A program made the translations under genes and the position numbers. From positions 523,822 to 587,821 of the forward strand of contig CM054157.1 of NCBI GenBank assembly GCA_028751875.1: a DNA stretch of 64,000 nt. The letters are read 5' to 3'. This document shows, in pieces, positions 1 to 11,870 of the stretch. Position 1 is the stretch's first letter, and the number at the start of each line of letters is the position of its first letter. The notes below the pieces were generated by a model. The model worked only from the letters and a program-made list of their open reading frames with translations, searched no databases and was not told the origin of the DNA. The DNA is from Rapana venosa. Its lineage: Eukaryota > Mollusca > Gastropoda > Neogastropoda > Muricidae.

Positions 1-400
1 CAGAGCCTTAGACAAAGAGAACCAAACTGAGATGCAGACTTGCAGGAAGTGAGTGAATAGTGGGGGACCATCACTGCATTCCTGCTTCAGACAAGGAAAA
101 CATTTAGTGATGAATACATGAATGCATGCATGAATAAGTTAACAAAACAAACAACTAGATAAATAACAAAATAAACGAATAAATAGATATTAAGAACAAA
201 CCAGAAGTGCTGTCAAAATCAGCAGGTAATTCCGAAACACATTTTAAACACCATGTTTGAATATGTCATTCTACACAGTTGGCTCAGCTGTCAATGAACT
301 TGAAGCTGAATCCGAGTGGGAAGAAAACAAGTCACCAAGTCACCAAGTCATGTCTGGTCTCTGTAGAGGTACGCTTCCGTGAGTATGGGCAAGCTTCAGG
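1..400. other. Unannotated left flank
   Basis: AT-rich sequence with short runs of ATGA and AATA motifs. I see no exon, retroelement domain or RNA gene here. Confidence 0.5.
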
Positions 401-417
401 ATGTGGGGAGCGAGGAA

Positions 418-432
418 GGGGGGGGGGGGGGG

Positions 433-498
<66 letters not shown>

Positions 499-500
499 TA
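418..500. repeat. (G)n followed by (GA)n microsatellite
   Basis: A 17-base G run (418-434) is followed by an almost pure GA tract to about 496. The Glu/Arg-rich open frame across it is a by-product of the repeat. Confidence 0.95.
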
Positions 501-599
501 CTCTTCACTTCCTGTTCCCCAGTGACGGCTGTGTAAACATTCTGTTCACAAAGTTTAAAACATCATTATGTATTTTTTATCCTGTACATATATTCCACA

Positions 600-962
600 A
601 ATAGCTGAGAGAGACAGAGGCAGAGAGATACAGAGGCAGAGAGATACAGAGGTAGAGAGATACAGAGGTAGAGAGATACAGAGGTAGAGAAATACAGAGA
701 CATAAAGGCCTACAGAGAGACAGATCCCGAAAGATAAAAAGACAGACACAGAGTGAAACAGAGACAGAAAGAAACACACACGCAGACAGAGACACAATCA
801 AAAGAACTGCAAAGAATAGAACAGAACAGAACAGAGCAGAACAGAGCAGAGCAGAACAGAGCAGAGCAGAACAGAACAGAACAGAGCAGAACGTGACGGG
901 ACGAGACGGAACAGAATGGGGCAGACAAGACAAGACAAGACAGGACAAAACAAAACAAAACA
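600..962. repeat. Purine-rich compound microsatellite
   Basis: Three successive simple repeats are present. The first is GAGAGATACAGAGGTA-like units (about 600-705). The second is ACAGA/ACAGAGC units (about 811-895). The third is GACAA/AACAA units (about 922-962). The Cys/Leu/Phe/Ser-rich open frames on the minus strand are produced by the repeat. Confidence 0.85.
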
Positions 963-1319
963 GGTTAAGACAGAACACGACGGAATACAACAGAACCGAA
1001 CGTTGTTCCGTTTTTGAACTGGAAGGGAACACAAGAAACAGACAAGCAGACACAACCAGAGGGCATAGGAGCGACAGACAGAGAAGCGAGGAAAGGACAG
1101 ACATTCAGACAGATGGAGGGAGGGTGAGGAGCAGAAAATGACATTAGCTTCAACGTGCAGTTGCTCTTTATCATGCAGATGGGGACAGACAGACAGACAG
1201 ACACTGCAGGACACAAGCTGCCAGGTCAATGCCAAAGATTGATGGCAACACAAACACTTGGAGTTTTGTTAGAATTATCTGGGGTGCTCTCTGTCTATGC
1301 TTGATGGTCTGACTCTGTC

Positions 1320-1490
1320 TCTCTCTGTGAGCCTATTAAATTGTGCCTCTCTCTTGTCTCTCTCTTGTCTCTCTCTGTCTCTCTTTCTCTTTCCGTCTCA
1401 CTGCATTCCCTGATTAACTTTATTGCTTAGATGAACGGTTGTGTACCCCTTTGTCCAATGGCCTGTGATAGCAATCACAATAAACGGTTT

Positions 1491-1536
<46 letters not shown>

Positions 1537-1720
1537 TTCCCTCCCCCTCTTTCTCTCTCTGCGTATCTGTCTTTGTCTCTGTTTCTACTCTGTACCAGCT
1601 GTCTATCTCTCTCTGTGTCTGTGTCTATATCTCTGTCTGTCTGTATCTCTGTCTGTATTTCTGTCTGTATCTCTGTCTGTCTGTCTGTATCTCTGTCTGT
1701 CTGTCTGTCTTCCACTAAGC
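1320..1720. repeat. (CT)n and (CTGT)n compound microsatellite
   Basis: CT-rich sequence with GTCTCTCT units is followed by a pure CT block from about 1495 and then CTGT/CTGTAT units to 1712. No gene is visible. Confidence 0.9.
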
Positions 1721-2241
1721 TGAAATCATGTGTTTAAAGGATAATGACAGAACAATTTACCATACTTCTTCAATGCTTAATTTCTTGTTAAAAAGACCAG
1801 AATAAAAAGAAAGAAAGAGAAGAGACGGGGAGAAACAAAGAAGAACTGCAACCTTCAAAAAACACAAAATAGAGTCATGGGGTAGCTGTTTGAAACAGGC
1901 TCATTTGACATACATACTTCAGACACATGTTCCCCTCGCAGCTGGTAGTTTAATCAATGCTCGCTTATCGGGAAAGGACACATGTTTATCGTATAACTTT
2001 TTCCTCCGCCCTCTGAGTCTTTCTCTGTCTGTATGTCTGTCTGTTTTCCTGCCTGCCTGCCTCCCCTGCCCCCTCCTGCCCCCACCCTCTCTCTTCAAAT
2101 CATCCTCATCTACAACACAAACACAACCAACCTCAACAACACACACAACAACACGTACATAAACACCATAACACAAGGCTTTGGCTGTAAATGAACAAGC
2201 CACCCATATTATGTCAGCGCTCGAGTGCAATGTTTCAGTTA

Positions 2242-2401
2242 CCTTCTCCCGTCTTCGTCCTTCTGTCTTTTCCTCTCTGCTCCCTGCCCTCCCTCTCTTC
2301 TTCTCTCTTCCTACTCACTTCTACTCACTTCCTTCTTCCACCACCACTCCTCTCACTTCTTCCGTATGCATCCTCTCTTCTTCACTCTTCTGTCTTCATC
2401 T

Positions 2402-2436
<35 letters not shown>

Positions 2437-2468
2437 TTCTTCTCTTCCTCTTTTCTTCTTCTTCTCTT

Positions 2469-2499
<31 letters not shown>

Positions 2500-2546
2500 C
2501 TTCTTCTTTTCTTCTTCTCTTCTCTTCTTCCTCTTCCTCTTCTTCT

Positions 2547-2584
<38 letters not shown>

Positions 2585-2804
2585 CTCTTCTTCTTCTCTT
2601 CTTCTTCTTCCTCTTCTTCTTCTTCTTCTCTTCTTCCTCTTCTCTTCTTCTTCTTCCTTCTTCCTCTTCTTCTTCTTCTTCCTTCTTTCTTCTTCTTCTT
2701 CTTCTTTCCTTCCTCTTCTTCTTCTTCTTCTTTCTTTCTCTTCCTCTTCTTCTTCTTCTTCTTTCTTCTCTTCTTCTTCTTCTTCTTCTTCTTTCTCTTC
2801 TTCT

Positions 2805-2836
<32 letters not shown>

Positions 2837-3400
2837 TTCTTCTTCTTCTCTTCTTCCTCTCTCTTCTTCCTTCCTTCTTCTTCTTCTTTCTTCTTCTTCT
2901 TCTTCTTCTTCTTCTTCTTCTCTCTCTTTCTCTTCTTCTTCTTCTTCTTTCTTCCTCTTCTCTTCTTCCTTCTTCTTTCTTCTTCTTCCTCTTCTTCCTC
3001 TTCTCTTCTTCTCTTCTTCTTCTTCTTCTCTCCTTCTCTCGTCGTCCTCCTCTCATGTTTCTGTTTTTTTTCTTCTTTTTCTTCTCATTCTCCTCCATCT
3101 CCTCCTCCTTTTCCTCATCCTTCCTCCTCTTCTTCTTTTCAAATTCTTCTCCCTTCTTTCTTTCTTTTTTTCATCCTCCTCCCCCTTCTTTTTCTTCTTC
3201 TTCTTCCTCATCTTCTCCTTTCTTTCGTCCTTCCTTCCTGCTTGTCTCTATGTCTGTCTGTCTGTCTGTCTGTCTTTCTTCCTCCTTCCCCTCTCTGCTT
3301 CCCCTCCTTGTGCCCCCCCCCCCCCTCCCCTTTTTCTCCTGCTACTTTTTTTTTCCTTTTTCCTCTCCTCCTCTTTCTCTTTATTTTCTTCCCGTTCCAC
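2242..3400. repeat. 1.1-kb polypyrimidine tract, mostly (TTC)n
   Basis: Nearly every base of the plus strand is C or T, and the core (about 2396-3036) is imperfect TTC/CTC repeat. All three plus frames are open for about 415 codons (Ser, Leu or Phe-rich). The minus frame is Arg/Lys/Glu-rich. This is expected of a stop-free trinucleotide repeat and is not evidence for a protein. Such mirror-symmetric tracts can form triplex (H-DNA) structures. Confidence 0.95.
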
Positions 3401-3519
3401 TCCTTCATACGGTTCATCTGTCTTACAAATCCGTTAGCGCCCGAGTTTTCTGGCGCCGTTACTACTAGCTAGAGCATGTGTTGCTGGGCGCAGCAGGCAG
3501 CAGTGAGCACAGTGAAGCA

Positions 3520-3571
3520 GCACACACACACAGACACACACACAGACACAGACAGACAGACAGACAGACAG
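3520..3571. repeat. (CA)n/(CAGA)n microsatellite
   Basis: An ACAC block grades into ACAGACAG units. It overlaps short chance open frames on both strands. Confidence 0.9.
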
Positions 3572-4211
3572 CTGAGGCACTGGTGGTGTGGTGTCGGGGC
3601 ATGGGGCACTGCCAACACTGCATGCTGCTCGCTGCTGGCCCACACGTCTTGGCTGGGTTGGTTGGTTTGGGGTTTGTTGTTGTTGTTTTTGTGTGTATCA
3701 AGGTGCTAGTTTCACATTCCAAACAGCCCATGTTGACGTTTTGTCCCTGGTTACTTTGTTTACCTCATCTATTTCTCCTGTTATAAAACATACATGTGAG
3801 AAAAGTTCAGTTTAAAAATACCCTTTGAAATAACGAAGAAAGGTGAAAGACTGTAAGAAAGACTGAGATTATTTTACTGGTTTCCATTCCTCCTCCTCTT
3901 CCTCCTTCTTGCTCCTCTTCTTCCTCTTCCTCCCCCTCTTCTTCTTCTTTGCAACTCTTCTTTTCTCCTCCCCTTTATTCTGACTGAAAACTAATATGCT
4001 CATACATATGAAAATATAAACTTGTATTAAATATATGCAGTTTCAATGCAACACATAAACGTGTGTATACAGTAGATATAATAACCTCACGATAACATAA
4101 TACTGATTTTACTGATTTATTGATGTTCATTGTGCAGAAGCAATGTAAAAAAATAAAGGGACTGGCGAAACAAGAACAAGCATGGGCAATAATGTTTCTA
4201 GAGCACTGTTG
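3572..4211. other. Unannotated interval
   Basis: It contains a CTT/CCT-rich patch at about 3888-3970 and AT-rich unique sequence. I see no gene. Confidence 0.5.
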
Positions 4212-4340
4212 GAGGCGGGATGCACGAGTGCAGTGGTTAGAGCTTCGGCCTTGTAGTCTGACAGCGCGGGGTCCTGCCACTCCCACATACCCCTTCGAGG
4301 GAATTGTCCCTGGATTTAACTTCATTACTGACTACAAACC
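4212..4340 (+). mobile_element. tRNA-derived SINE head
   Basis: The plus strand around 4220-4275 resembles a tRNA gene. An A-box-like stretch containing GTGCAGTGGTTAGAGC is followed about 30 bases later by a degenerate B box (GCGGGGTCCTGCC). The tRNA fold would be imperfect, and the sequence runs on into a non-tRNA body, as expected for a SINE rather than a functional tRNA. It is different from the SINE copies near 51 and 58.5 kb. The 3' limit is a guess. Confidence 0.5.
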
Positions 4341-4509
4341 CAGAAAGCTTTTGGAATGAGGCAATGAACAGAGGTACCTCAACAGGAATGGATGCAGAAC
4401 ATTGTGTGCAATGTTTAAACCTGCTCCATCTTTTGGAAGAGAGCATGCTGGCTGACGGGACAAAAGGTGGGCAGAGGCCGCCAATACGAAATCTGACAAT
4501 GCATGAACC

Positions 4510-5432
4510 TGGCAGCTCTAGCCCTCCACTCTCTCCACCGCTCTACGGTCACATCACTTATGATAAACCGCCATCAGGTCAACCATCATTTTTATGCCGA
4601 TGACTCTCAGATGCTAAGCAGGGACACTCCTGAAAATCTGCCTTCTCTCTTGACAGATACTGGATGATACAGAACAAGTTACAGCTAAACGCAGATAAAA
4701 CCGAAGCCATGCTTGTAGGGACCAAACACACCCACTTCCATAACAACAGCTTCAATAGAATTCGCCAATGCATCAGTCCCTCTATCCACTGCTGTGAAGT
4801 ATCTAGGTGTCGTTAACAGCACCTCTATGCAAAAATTCATCATCCAGACCTGCTAGTTGTGCTATTATGAACTACGGCATATACGGCATATTAGTACAAT
4901 TCGAAAGTACCTCGTCGCGTCTGCCAGCATCATCTATCCACTCCCTTCAACGTATACAATTTCCATACATGATGATTATTATTGTTATATAAAACTCTGC
5001 AGCTCGACTAGTCCTCAGAAAGCAAAAAAAAACCACAACATTATCCCTCTCTTGCGATCTTTCCACTGGCTGCCTGTGCCACAGAGAATAAACTATAAGA
5101 TCAGCACCCTCTGTTACAAATGTCTCCACAAAACAGCACCCTCCTGCCTCTGTGAATGTTTTCACCTGCACACCCCTTCTCGTTCCCTCCGCTCTGCTGC
5201 AGACATTTTGTGCTTAGGAACACCTCGATTCAACCAGTCCACGGTTGGCCGTCGCTCTATCTCTATTTCTGGTCCATCGATCTGAAATTATCTTCGCTAA
5301 AAGCCTTCTTATGACACTTTTAAATCCGCCACAGGACATATTTATTTCAAACCTAAGATCTTCCTCTCCTGTGTCATTTCATAGGTCTCTGCCTTTAACA
5401 GCCGAAATCCCATCACCCTGTCAAAGTGTATA
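4510..5432 (+). mobile_element. CR1/L2-type LINE 3' fragment (reverse transcriptase C-terminus)
   Basis: A 5'-truncated non-LTR retrotransposon. The catalytic box FYADD is readable at about 4591-4605. It is followed in a shifted frame by a WMIQNKLQLNADKTEAML-like stretch typical of CR1/L2 reverse transcriptases. Positions 4860-5285 then encode the family's conserved tail: the RNA-binding RSFHWLPVPQRINYKI region and the PSRSLRSA stretch. Several frameshifts and stops make it non-functional. The element runs into a (GT)n tract at 5435, in keeping with the microsatellite tails of this clade. It shares protein-level similarity with the LINE interrupted by the Polinton at 37.4/50.5 kb. Confidence 0.85.
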
Positions 5433-5434
<2 letters not shown>

Positions 5435-5514
<80 letters not shown>

Positions 5515-5570
5515 GTGTGCGTGTGTGAGTGAGTGTGTATGTGTGCATGTGCGCACACACGGGCACGCAC
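5435..5570. repeat. (GT)n microsatellite
   Basis: A pure GT tract runs to about 5512, followed by degenerate GTGC/GTGA units to about 5570. It directly abuts the LINE 3' end. Confidence 0.95.
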
Positions 5571-5685
5571 GCATTTGGATTTGTAGTGATTATTAATTGT
5601 TATTGGTTGCATGACTGTGTAAGAATGAGTTGAGTGCAAGCGGTTTGATTTGTCTTTGCAAGATATAGCGTGATATAAACTCAAT

Positions 5686-5774
5686 TTCTTCTTCTTCTTC
5701 TTCTTCTTCTTCTTCTTCTTCTTCTTCTTCTTCTTCCTCTCCTCCTCCTTCTTATTCTTATTATCATCATCATT

Positions 5775-5831
<57 letters not shown>

Positions 5832-5885
5832 TATTATTATTATTATTATTATCGGTAGTAGTAGTAATAGTAGTATCATTATTAT
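5686..5885. repeat. (TTC)n-(ATC)n-(ATT)n-(AGT)n trinucleotide cluster
   Basis: Consecutive triplet repeats: TTC to about 5736, ATC at about 5763-5830, then ATT and GTA/ATA units. The poly-Lys, poly-Met and poly-Asp open frames on the minus strand are repeat products. Confidence 0.95.
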
Positions 5886-6078
5886 TACAGCCAAACAATC
5901 GTCTACTGGTATTTAAGCATACGAACATTGCAGATAGATTAACTGTGTTTGAATATGCTGGCTTATAAAATAAAAGTTTGATAAATACCTCAGAAAAAAG
6001 CAATTGCGTCCCTTCTAACCAAGCAACTCTTCTGTATTTGTCATATAAAAATATTGCTTAACAGAGTAAAACCCCATG

Positions 6079-6079
<1 letters not shown>

Positions 6080-6162
<83 letters not shown>
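6080..6162. repeat. (AT)n microsatellite
   Basis: About 80 bases of alternating AT, a self-complementary tract able to extrude as a cruciform. Confidence 0.95.
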
Positions 6163-6164
<2 letters not shown>

Positions 6165-6368
6165 TGTCTTTGACTTTGAGGTGAAGAAAGCCATGTGAAC
6201 TATGTCATTCCCTTTGTATCAGAAATGTTATTTCTTAGAAGAAGAAAAAAGAAGCATTTCATATATATTTTCGTTTATAAACCGCAATTTGTTCAAAAAC
6301 CAATAACCAATAACAGAAATATATTTTCTTATCATTATCAACTCCTGTTTTCTTCTTCGTCGTCGTCT

Positions 6369-6370
<2 letters not shown>

Positions 6371-6460
<90 letters not shown>

Positions 6461-6485
6461 TATATATTATATATATATATATATT
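6371..6485. repeat. (CT)n followed by (AT)n
   Basis: A long pure CT tract to about 6457, then a short TATA-rich stretch to 6485. Confidence 0.95.
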
Positions 6486-8568
6486 CCTCTGAAGGATCAC
6501 CAACAACCTGTTCGCACCTGTCCAGCATTGGTGGCGCTTTCAGAAGCCACATGCAGGGAGTTTGACCAGACAGCCGACGTGACGGAAGGCAGCACATCAT
6601 TCATGCCATCGTCATGACCAGCTCCATGGCGCCACTGTAACGCCGGATGCTGGATGTTGTCCTCATAACGCTTGGCTGCAGGGTTTGTTGTATGGTCTGC
6701 TAGCCACAGTTTGCTGTTGATGAACTTTACTGTGGTGGTGTTGCTCAACGGTTTTGTACTTGCAATGGTACATGTGGTTTAATATAAAACATTTTGAAAT
6801 ATTGAAAATAATATATCAATAACCAATCAGTTATTTTGTTCAGATAAAACAGGAAAAAAACCCGGCAAAATTAGTAATCTCATAACGAATCATCTAATAC
6901 TCAGCAACAGTAGGGTTGTTGTTTGTTTGTTTTTTAACGTTATTCTTAGTAACCGACTGCTTTGTACAACAGCAAGGCAGAGAATAATGGTCATCTTCAT
7001 TGCAACTGTCCCGTTTGTTGACACAATAATTATGTCACTGTTCCTCCTCCTCCTCCTTCTTCCTCTTTAGATTTAACTTTACATGACCCCTTTCAATGAA
7101 AAAGACATGAATGGTAGGAAACAAGCATCTGCCAAAGAATGTTAGTCGCATTCCTTATGGAAGTCTGGTCCGACAGCAGAGGCTTCAAACAGAAAAAAGA
7201 GATAATTATAGTTTGCGTCATGATTACACGTCTGGCGGATGAACTCTCTATCCCGTCTATCTCTCATCCTTCCCTACATTGGACCATCTCTCTGTGGTCA
7301 TTGATATGAATGGCTCCCTATGATGCAAACCAGCATCCCTAATGACTACTAGCCGGCTGTCCCCCTTCGTTCTCAAAACCAACACTCTTCTTTCCCCCGC
7401 TGCCGACTCTGCAATCAGGCTGGCAGCCCCTTTGCTCTAAGTTCAACACAAGCAGTTCAGTGAAACAGCTTCTTGCTCTTACTTTGGAAACTGCATAAGT
7501 ATTGATTACATTATTGACGACATGTAGCGTGAAGATAGCTCATCGCAACATATTGCTGGACACATCCTGCTGTTTTCCCCCATATATACCACTAACTATA
7601 ATTAGAATGAAACCAATAGCTGTCTCCTCACTAGCTGTAATCAGAACCAAGTCAGTACACATTATCATTTTTAAAAATCAAAGTCATAGCTGTTAGTCAT
7701 TCCATCAGCGTCCGTTATGCTATTGAAAGCATTCATCCTGAAAAAGCACAGTTAGGAAGGGAAGGGAGCGAGCCAAAGATGTCCAGTGCTGCGCAGTGCA
7801 GCGCAGTGCAGTGCAGTGCAGCGCAGTGCAGTAAAGCAGCCTCAGCTCTCTTGGGATGGACAGCAATCGGCACAGGGTAACTGAGGACTGTGAGGAATCT
7901 CTCTTCACGTCATTGTTGGTGTGAGCGATGCCAGAGAGACAGTGCCTGACAGTGAAAGACTGGGGGTTGACAGGAAAAGGACTTTTTCTGTTTGGCAAAC
8001 AGTGGTAATGATGAACAGAACCATGCAGATTCTGCTTTGAAGCGTGTGGTGTTGAATCAGCCCCAAGTACACGTACACGAATGAAAGTAGCTTCCCTTGT
8101 CAGTTTGTAACAAAGTTACTGCCCAAATAGAACAACTTCAAATTAAATTTAGATCATTAGAGGTAAAATCAACCCTGAACTCAGTCAAGGGAAGGATCGG
8201 TCTGTTGGTGCTCTGAAAGCGTGTATGCTTTCCGTCTTTTTTTTTTCGTGTCTGTATGTAAAAAAATGTATATTTTGATCAATCACTATTTCTGTTACCT
8301 TCTAAATTTGATTCAAACTTACAGCCTTTTCTGCATGCTGGATAGACAGACCAGACTGAAGCCTGCATCACTCCCGTTTTTGTCCCATCAAATGAACATT
8401 ACTGTCAACACAACGCGGGGCAACACGGGAAGCGGCATCTTGGCTAGCTCATAAATCTTGCCCAGCGGCTGTTTCTCTTTTCATTTCTCTGTAAAATCGA
8501 AAAAGTTGACGCTTTCAGAGAACGAAATGTGGAAGATTTAGGAGGAACTTGTGGTCACTAGGCAAAGT
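6486..8568. other. Unannotated interval, about 2.1 kb
   Basis: Mostly unique, moderately AT-rich sequence. A minus-strand open frame of 83 codons at 6497-6748 has no recognisable domain, and I could not place convincing splice sites around it. No retroelement protein motif was seen. The only repeat noted is the GCAGT pentamer listed separately. Confidence 0.4.
7790..7832. repeat. (GCAGT)n/(GCGCAGT)n short tandem repeat
   Basis: About eight units of GCAGT with GCGCAGT variants. Confidence 0.85.
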
Positions 8569-8725
8569 TTGCGTGCGTGCGTGCATGCATGCATGCATTA
8601 GTGCGTGCGTGCGTGCATATGTGTGTGTGTGTGTGTGTGTGTGCCCTTTAAGTCACGGCAGATTTCTCTGCTTGAGATTCGGGCTGTTCTCCCCGACAAA
8701 ACATGTCACCACAAGAACAGCGCCA

Positions 8726-8797
<72 letters not shown>
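8569..8797. repeat. (GCGT)n, (GT)n and (CT)n microsatellites
   Basis: GCGT/GCAT units from about 8569 lead into a GT tract (8620-8642). After about 90 bases of unique sequence comes a C run and a pure CT tract at about 8731-8797. Confidence 0.9.
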
Positions 8798-8800
<3 letters not shown>

Positions 8801-9904
8801 ATAGCATGCTGCGTTTTGGGGTACAGGAGGTAGTAAGTAATGCGGGAGGGCGGGGTGTTTTCATGCTGGAGGCTGGTTCGGCTCGCCTAGCGATGAAGTG
8901 TAGCTAGCCTCGTGTTGCCCAGAACGTATCTTTCAATTCCGTCAGAAAGCAGCCTAGAGGAGGACACAACTGTCCTGCCCTCCTTTACTTACTGCTGCAC
9001 GTTCAGCTAGGCTAGCTTACAGCAGCAAGCCGAAACAGTGCAGCCCCCCTTCTTCACTGCCTTCACTAAAGAGGGAGAAGAGGAACAGCCAGTCGAGACA
9101 GTTGGAGATAGTAGGGAGGAAAAGAAGGAAGGAGGGAAGGAAGGGAGGGTGGAAAGAAGTAACTAATTTTGGAGCTGAAAAGAATGTGGAAATGGATGAC
9201 TGACAACCAGCAGGATGATGGTTTCACATTGATGGGCAGCTACTGACGTCAATGGCGGAAGTGAGATGCGTGCTAGAGATTAGAGACTGGCATGAATGGA
9301 GGTCACTCCCACTGGTAAGCGTGAGGGTTTAGAAAGGCTGACCGGTTTGTTTTCAAAGTATCTGACGAGAAACTGAACTCATACAAATGATGGTGCACAT
9401 TACCAGGCTGTCTCTTTTGGTGCAAATGTACTTACATAAGAAATGCCCCAGAAGTACTTCAGCCATAAATTTGACTCTGAAGGCATTCATTCATTCATTC
9501 ATCTATCTGTTCATTCATCTACTTATCTGTTTATCTTTTTATTTACTATTTTATTTGTTCAGCCATTTCTTTATTCATTTTTTTTGTTAGTTCGTATTAT
9601 TTGGACCAATCAGTCTTAAAAACACATTGACTTATTGTCATACGACATGTTCCCGATATATCTTGCGTTGAAACAAACATTACTCATGACTGTGTCAAAT
9701 TAAAGACACATAAATGTCTATGATGGCTTCTACATGTTTGCTTTATAAATCCTGGCCTATTTCTTCTTCCTTGTGTTCCTTTCTTCTCTATCTTCTTCAT
9801 ATGGGCCTAGCCTAGAGGAAGATGCTTCATCAATGCTGACCTTGGGTCACCAAAAGACACTGAAACACATTCGTCATGGAAATGATTGATGTATTCACAT
9901 CACC
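8798..9904. other. Unannotated interval, about 1.1 kb
   Basis: It contains a GGAA-rich stretch at about 9108-9155 and ATTC/ATCT short repeats at about 9487-9545. I see no gene. Confidence 0.45.
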
Positions 9905-9914
9905 CCCCCTCCTC

Positions 9915-9965
<51 letters not shown>

Positions 9966-10000
9966 CTCTCTCTATGTATCTATCTATCTATCTATCTATT
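9905..10000. repeat. (C)n-(CT)n-(ATCT)n compound microsatellite
   Basis: C-rich start, CT core, and TATC units at the right end. Confidence 0.95.
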
Positions 10001-10267
10001 ACACTTTTTACGAAAAATAGCCACGCATTTAGATGATACATATGATACTGTTTTTTAGTACTGGTCTGCTAGACAATGCATTGGCTTCCTTTGCAAGGAC
10101 AGAAGCTGAATAATTTGTGTGAGTGGTAGTGAAACTCAAATAGAATCTGGTAGAATAGAACGAAACAGAAGAGAACATCACGCGGTGACAAGCGATACAA
10201 TGCAATCTAAAGCAATACAGAACGACATAACACCAAACGACGTAATGATACAACACAACACAGCATC

Positions 10268-10309
10268 AGGCAAGACAAGACAAGACAAGACAAGACAAGA
10301 CAAGACAGG
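10268..10309. repeat. (CAAGA)n microsatellite
   Basis: About eight pentamer units. It lies just inside the predicted intron downstream of the LHFPL-like exon. Confidence 0.9.
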
Positions 10310-10352
10310 AGAAATCAAGAGGAGGCCACTCCAGCAGTCGCCCAGTCCTCCT

Positions 10353-10354
10353 CA
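10353..10354 (-). other. Predicted splice donor of the LHFPL-like exon
   Basis: On the minus strand the coding sequence for LQAIAG is followed by GTGAGG, a strong match to the metazoan 5' splice consensus (exon ends in CAG). LHFPL homology stops at this point, and the continuing open frame (EEDWATAGVASS) looks intronic. Confidence 0.75.
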
Positions 10355-11553
10355 CCTGCAATGGCCTGCAAGTACCCGGCCACCAGCGCCACGCGCGGCA
10401 CGTGTTTCTCCGCCATGCCCAGGTTGGAGAGGGCCAGAAAGGAGGAGACGCACAGCAGGACGCATCCAGCGCCGTACAGCACACAGCCGGCCTGCCAGGC
10501 TCCAGAGGGGATGTTGGCGAGGTGGTGGTAGCCGCCGTAGGCCGAGCACACTTCCCTGGAGGGCCTCTGGCGGCCCGCGTCCATGAAGCAGTAGCTGACC
10601 ATCCCGAACGTGTGCACCAGGTCCAGGTGCATGACCCAGAAAGGCTGCAGGAAGGCGAAGGTGCAGGTGGCGGCCACCAGCACTGTCAACAGCGACCACA
10701 GGAGCAGGATGGGCGACACCCCGGCCTTGCTGGAGGCGGTGGTGGGCGAGGCTCCCGCTGAGGTGATGTCTGTGTCTGTGGGTGAGGTGGTGGTGGTGGT
10801 GGTGGTGGTGGTGGTGGGTGAGGTGGAGGAGAGAGTGGTGATGGTGGTGGCGGCTGCAGCAGCGGCGGGGTTGCTGGTACCGCACTCTGCGGAGTGCACG
10901 ACAGAGGCCAGCTTCCCCCCCTGACGTCGCGTCCGTGCTGCGCCCTGCAGCTGAGAACTACCTCCCCCTCCTCCTCCTCCCCCTCCTCTCTCGGAGCTTT
11001 TCCCGCTGCTGGAGCTTTCACCACCGAGTGTTCTCGACTTTGAGGAAGAACTGGAAGACATGGCAGCTTTTGTTTCTAATAGAACAGGTGCATGAGCACC
11101 GCTGGAGTAAGAGGAAGAACTCTGCACACTGCTCCCGCCTAGAGACACGGCAAAAGACAGCCTCTCCCCTCCTCCTCTCCCCTCTCCTCTCCCTCTCCCA
11201 TGGTAGTGCGGATCGTGGTACTTGTAGCCCCGCTCACTCTGCAGGGCCAGAGTCTCTGCAGGGCTCAGCACACTCACCTGTCCGCAGGGACACAACGTGG
11301 GCACAGCGAAAATGGGTTCGGCCTCTCTGGTGGTCCCCGCGGTGGAAACCACCGGTCCGGAGAAGACCCCGTCCTCCATGTCGCTAGCCACAGTGGTGAA
11401 GCTGGTGGCCGTGGTGTCGTCGTCGTGGTTGGCCGTGGTGTCGTTACTGGTGGAGGTGGAGGAGTCCACCAGGAAGTGGTACTTGCGATGTTCCCGCACC
11501 TGGCGTAGAGGAAAGCGCTCTGACCTGTCCGACCTGTGCAGTCCCAGAGCCAT
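10355..11553 (-). CDS. LHFPL-family tetraspan membrane protein, first coding exon
   Basis: About 400 codons are read from ATG at 11553 to the splice donor at 10354. Residues 1-277 are low complexity: Ser/Thr-rich, a Gly run near 190-200, an Ala run and a run of about ten Thr from (ACC)n. From about residue 278 the sequence is typical of LHFPL (lipoma HMGIC fusion partner-like) proteins. It has a first membrane segment (ILLLWSLLTVLVAATCTFAF), the QPFWV motif, an extracellular loop with FGMVSYC and CSAYGG, the signature NIPSGAWQAGCVLYG, a second membrane segment, and the start of a third (VALVAGYLQAIAG). Family members are four-span proteins of roughly 200-250 residues; some associate with hair-cell channels or neuronal receptors, but the paralogue cannot be told from one exon. 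The remaining exons should lie at lower coordinates or outside the window; I did not find them. The true start may be an internal Met, because the N-terminal extension is far longer than usual. Confidence 0.85.
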
Positions 11554-11590
11554 CAGCGAGGGGCGGGGGTGGGTGGTAGTTGTGGGTGAT

Positions 11591-11870
11591 TGGTGGTGGT
11601 GGTGGTGGTGGTGGTGGTGGTGTGGGTGGTTGTGAATTGAGTGGACAGAGAGTTGGTTGGATGTAGTACGTTGTAGTTAGTTGGTAATGTGTTAGTTCGT
11701 GAATTGGTCGGTTGATTATAGTAGCTATTGGTTAGTTGGTTGATTGGTTGGTTGGCTGGTTGATTGTTTGACTGGCTGGCTAGTTGGCTGGCTGGCTGGT
11801 TGGCTGTATGGCTGGCTGAGTTGGTGGGTTGGTAGGTAGGTGGGTGGGTGGTTAGTTGTGTTACTTGGGA
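11591..11870. repeat. (GGT)n and degenerate TTGG/GGCT repeats
   Basis: A GGT tract (11591-11623) is followed by about 230 bases of loosely repeated TTGGTTGG, GGCTGGCT and GTTAGTTG motifs. These merge into the large satellite. They occupy the likely promoter/5' region of the LHFPL-like gene. Confidence 0.8.

Noticed and set aside
2181..3472. Three overlapping plus-strand open frames of 415-425 codons and a 238-codon minus frame
   Set aside because: They are translations of a TTC/CTC-rich polypyrimidine tract, which lacks stops in every plus frame; there is no domain or codon pattern of a gene.
6497..6748. 83-codon minus frame of mixed composition as a possible exon
   Set aside because: No recognised domain and no convincing splice sites at its edges; frames of this length are common by chance here.
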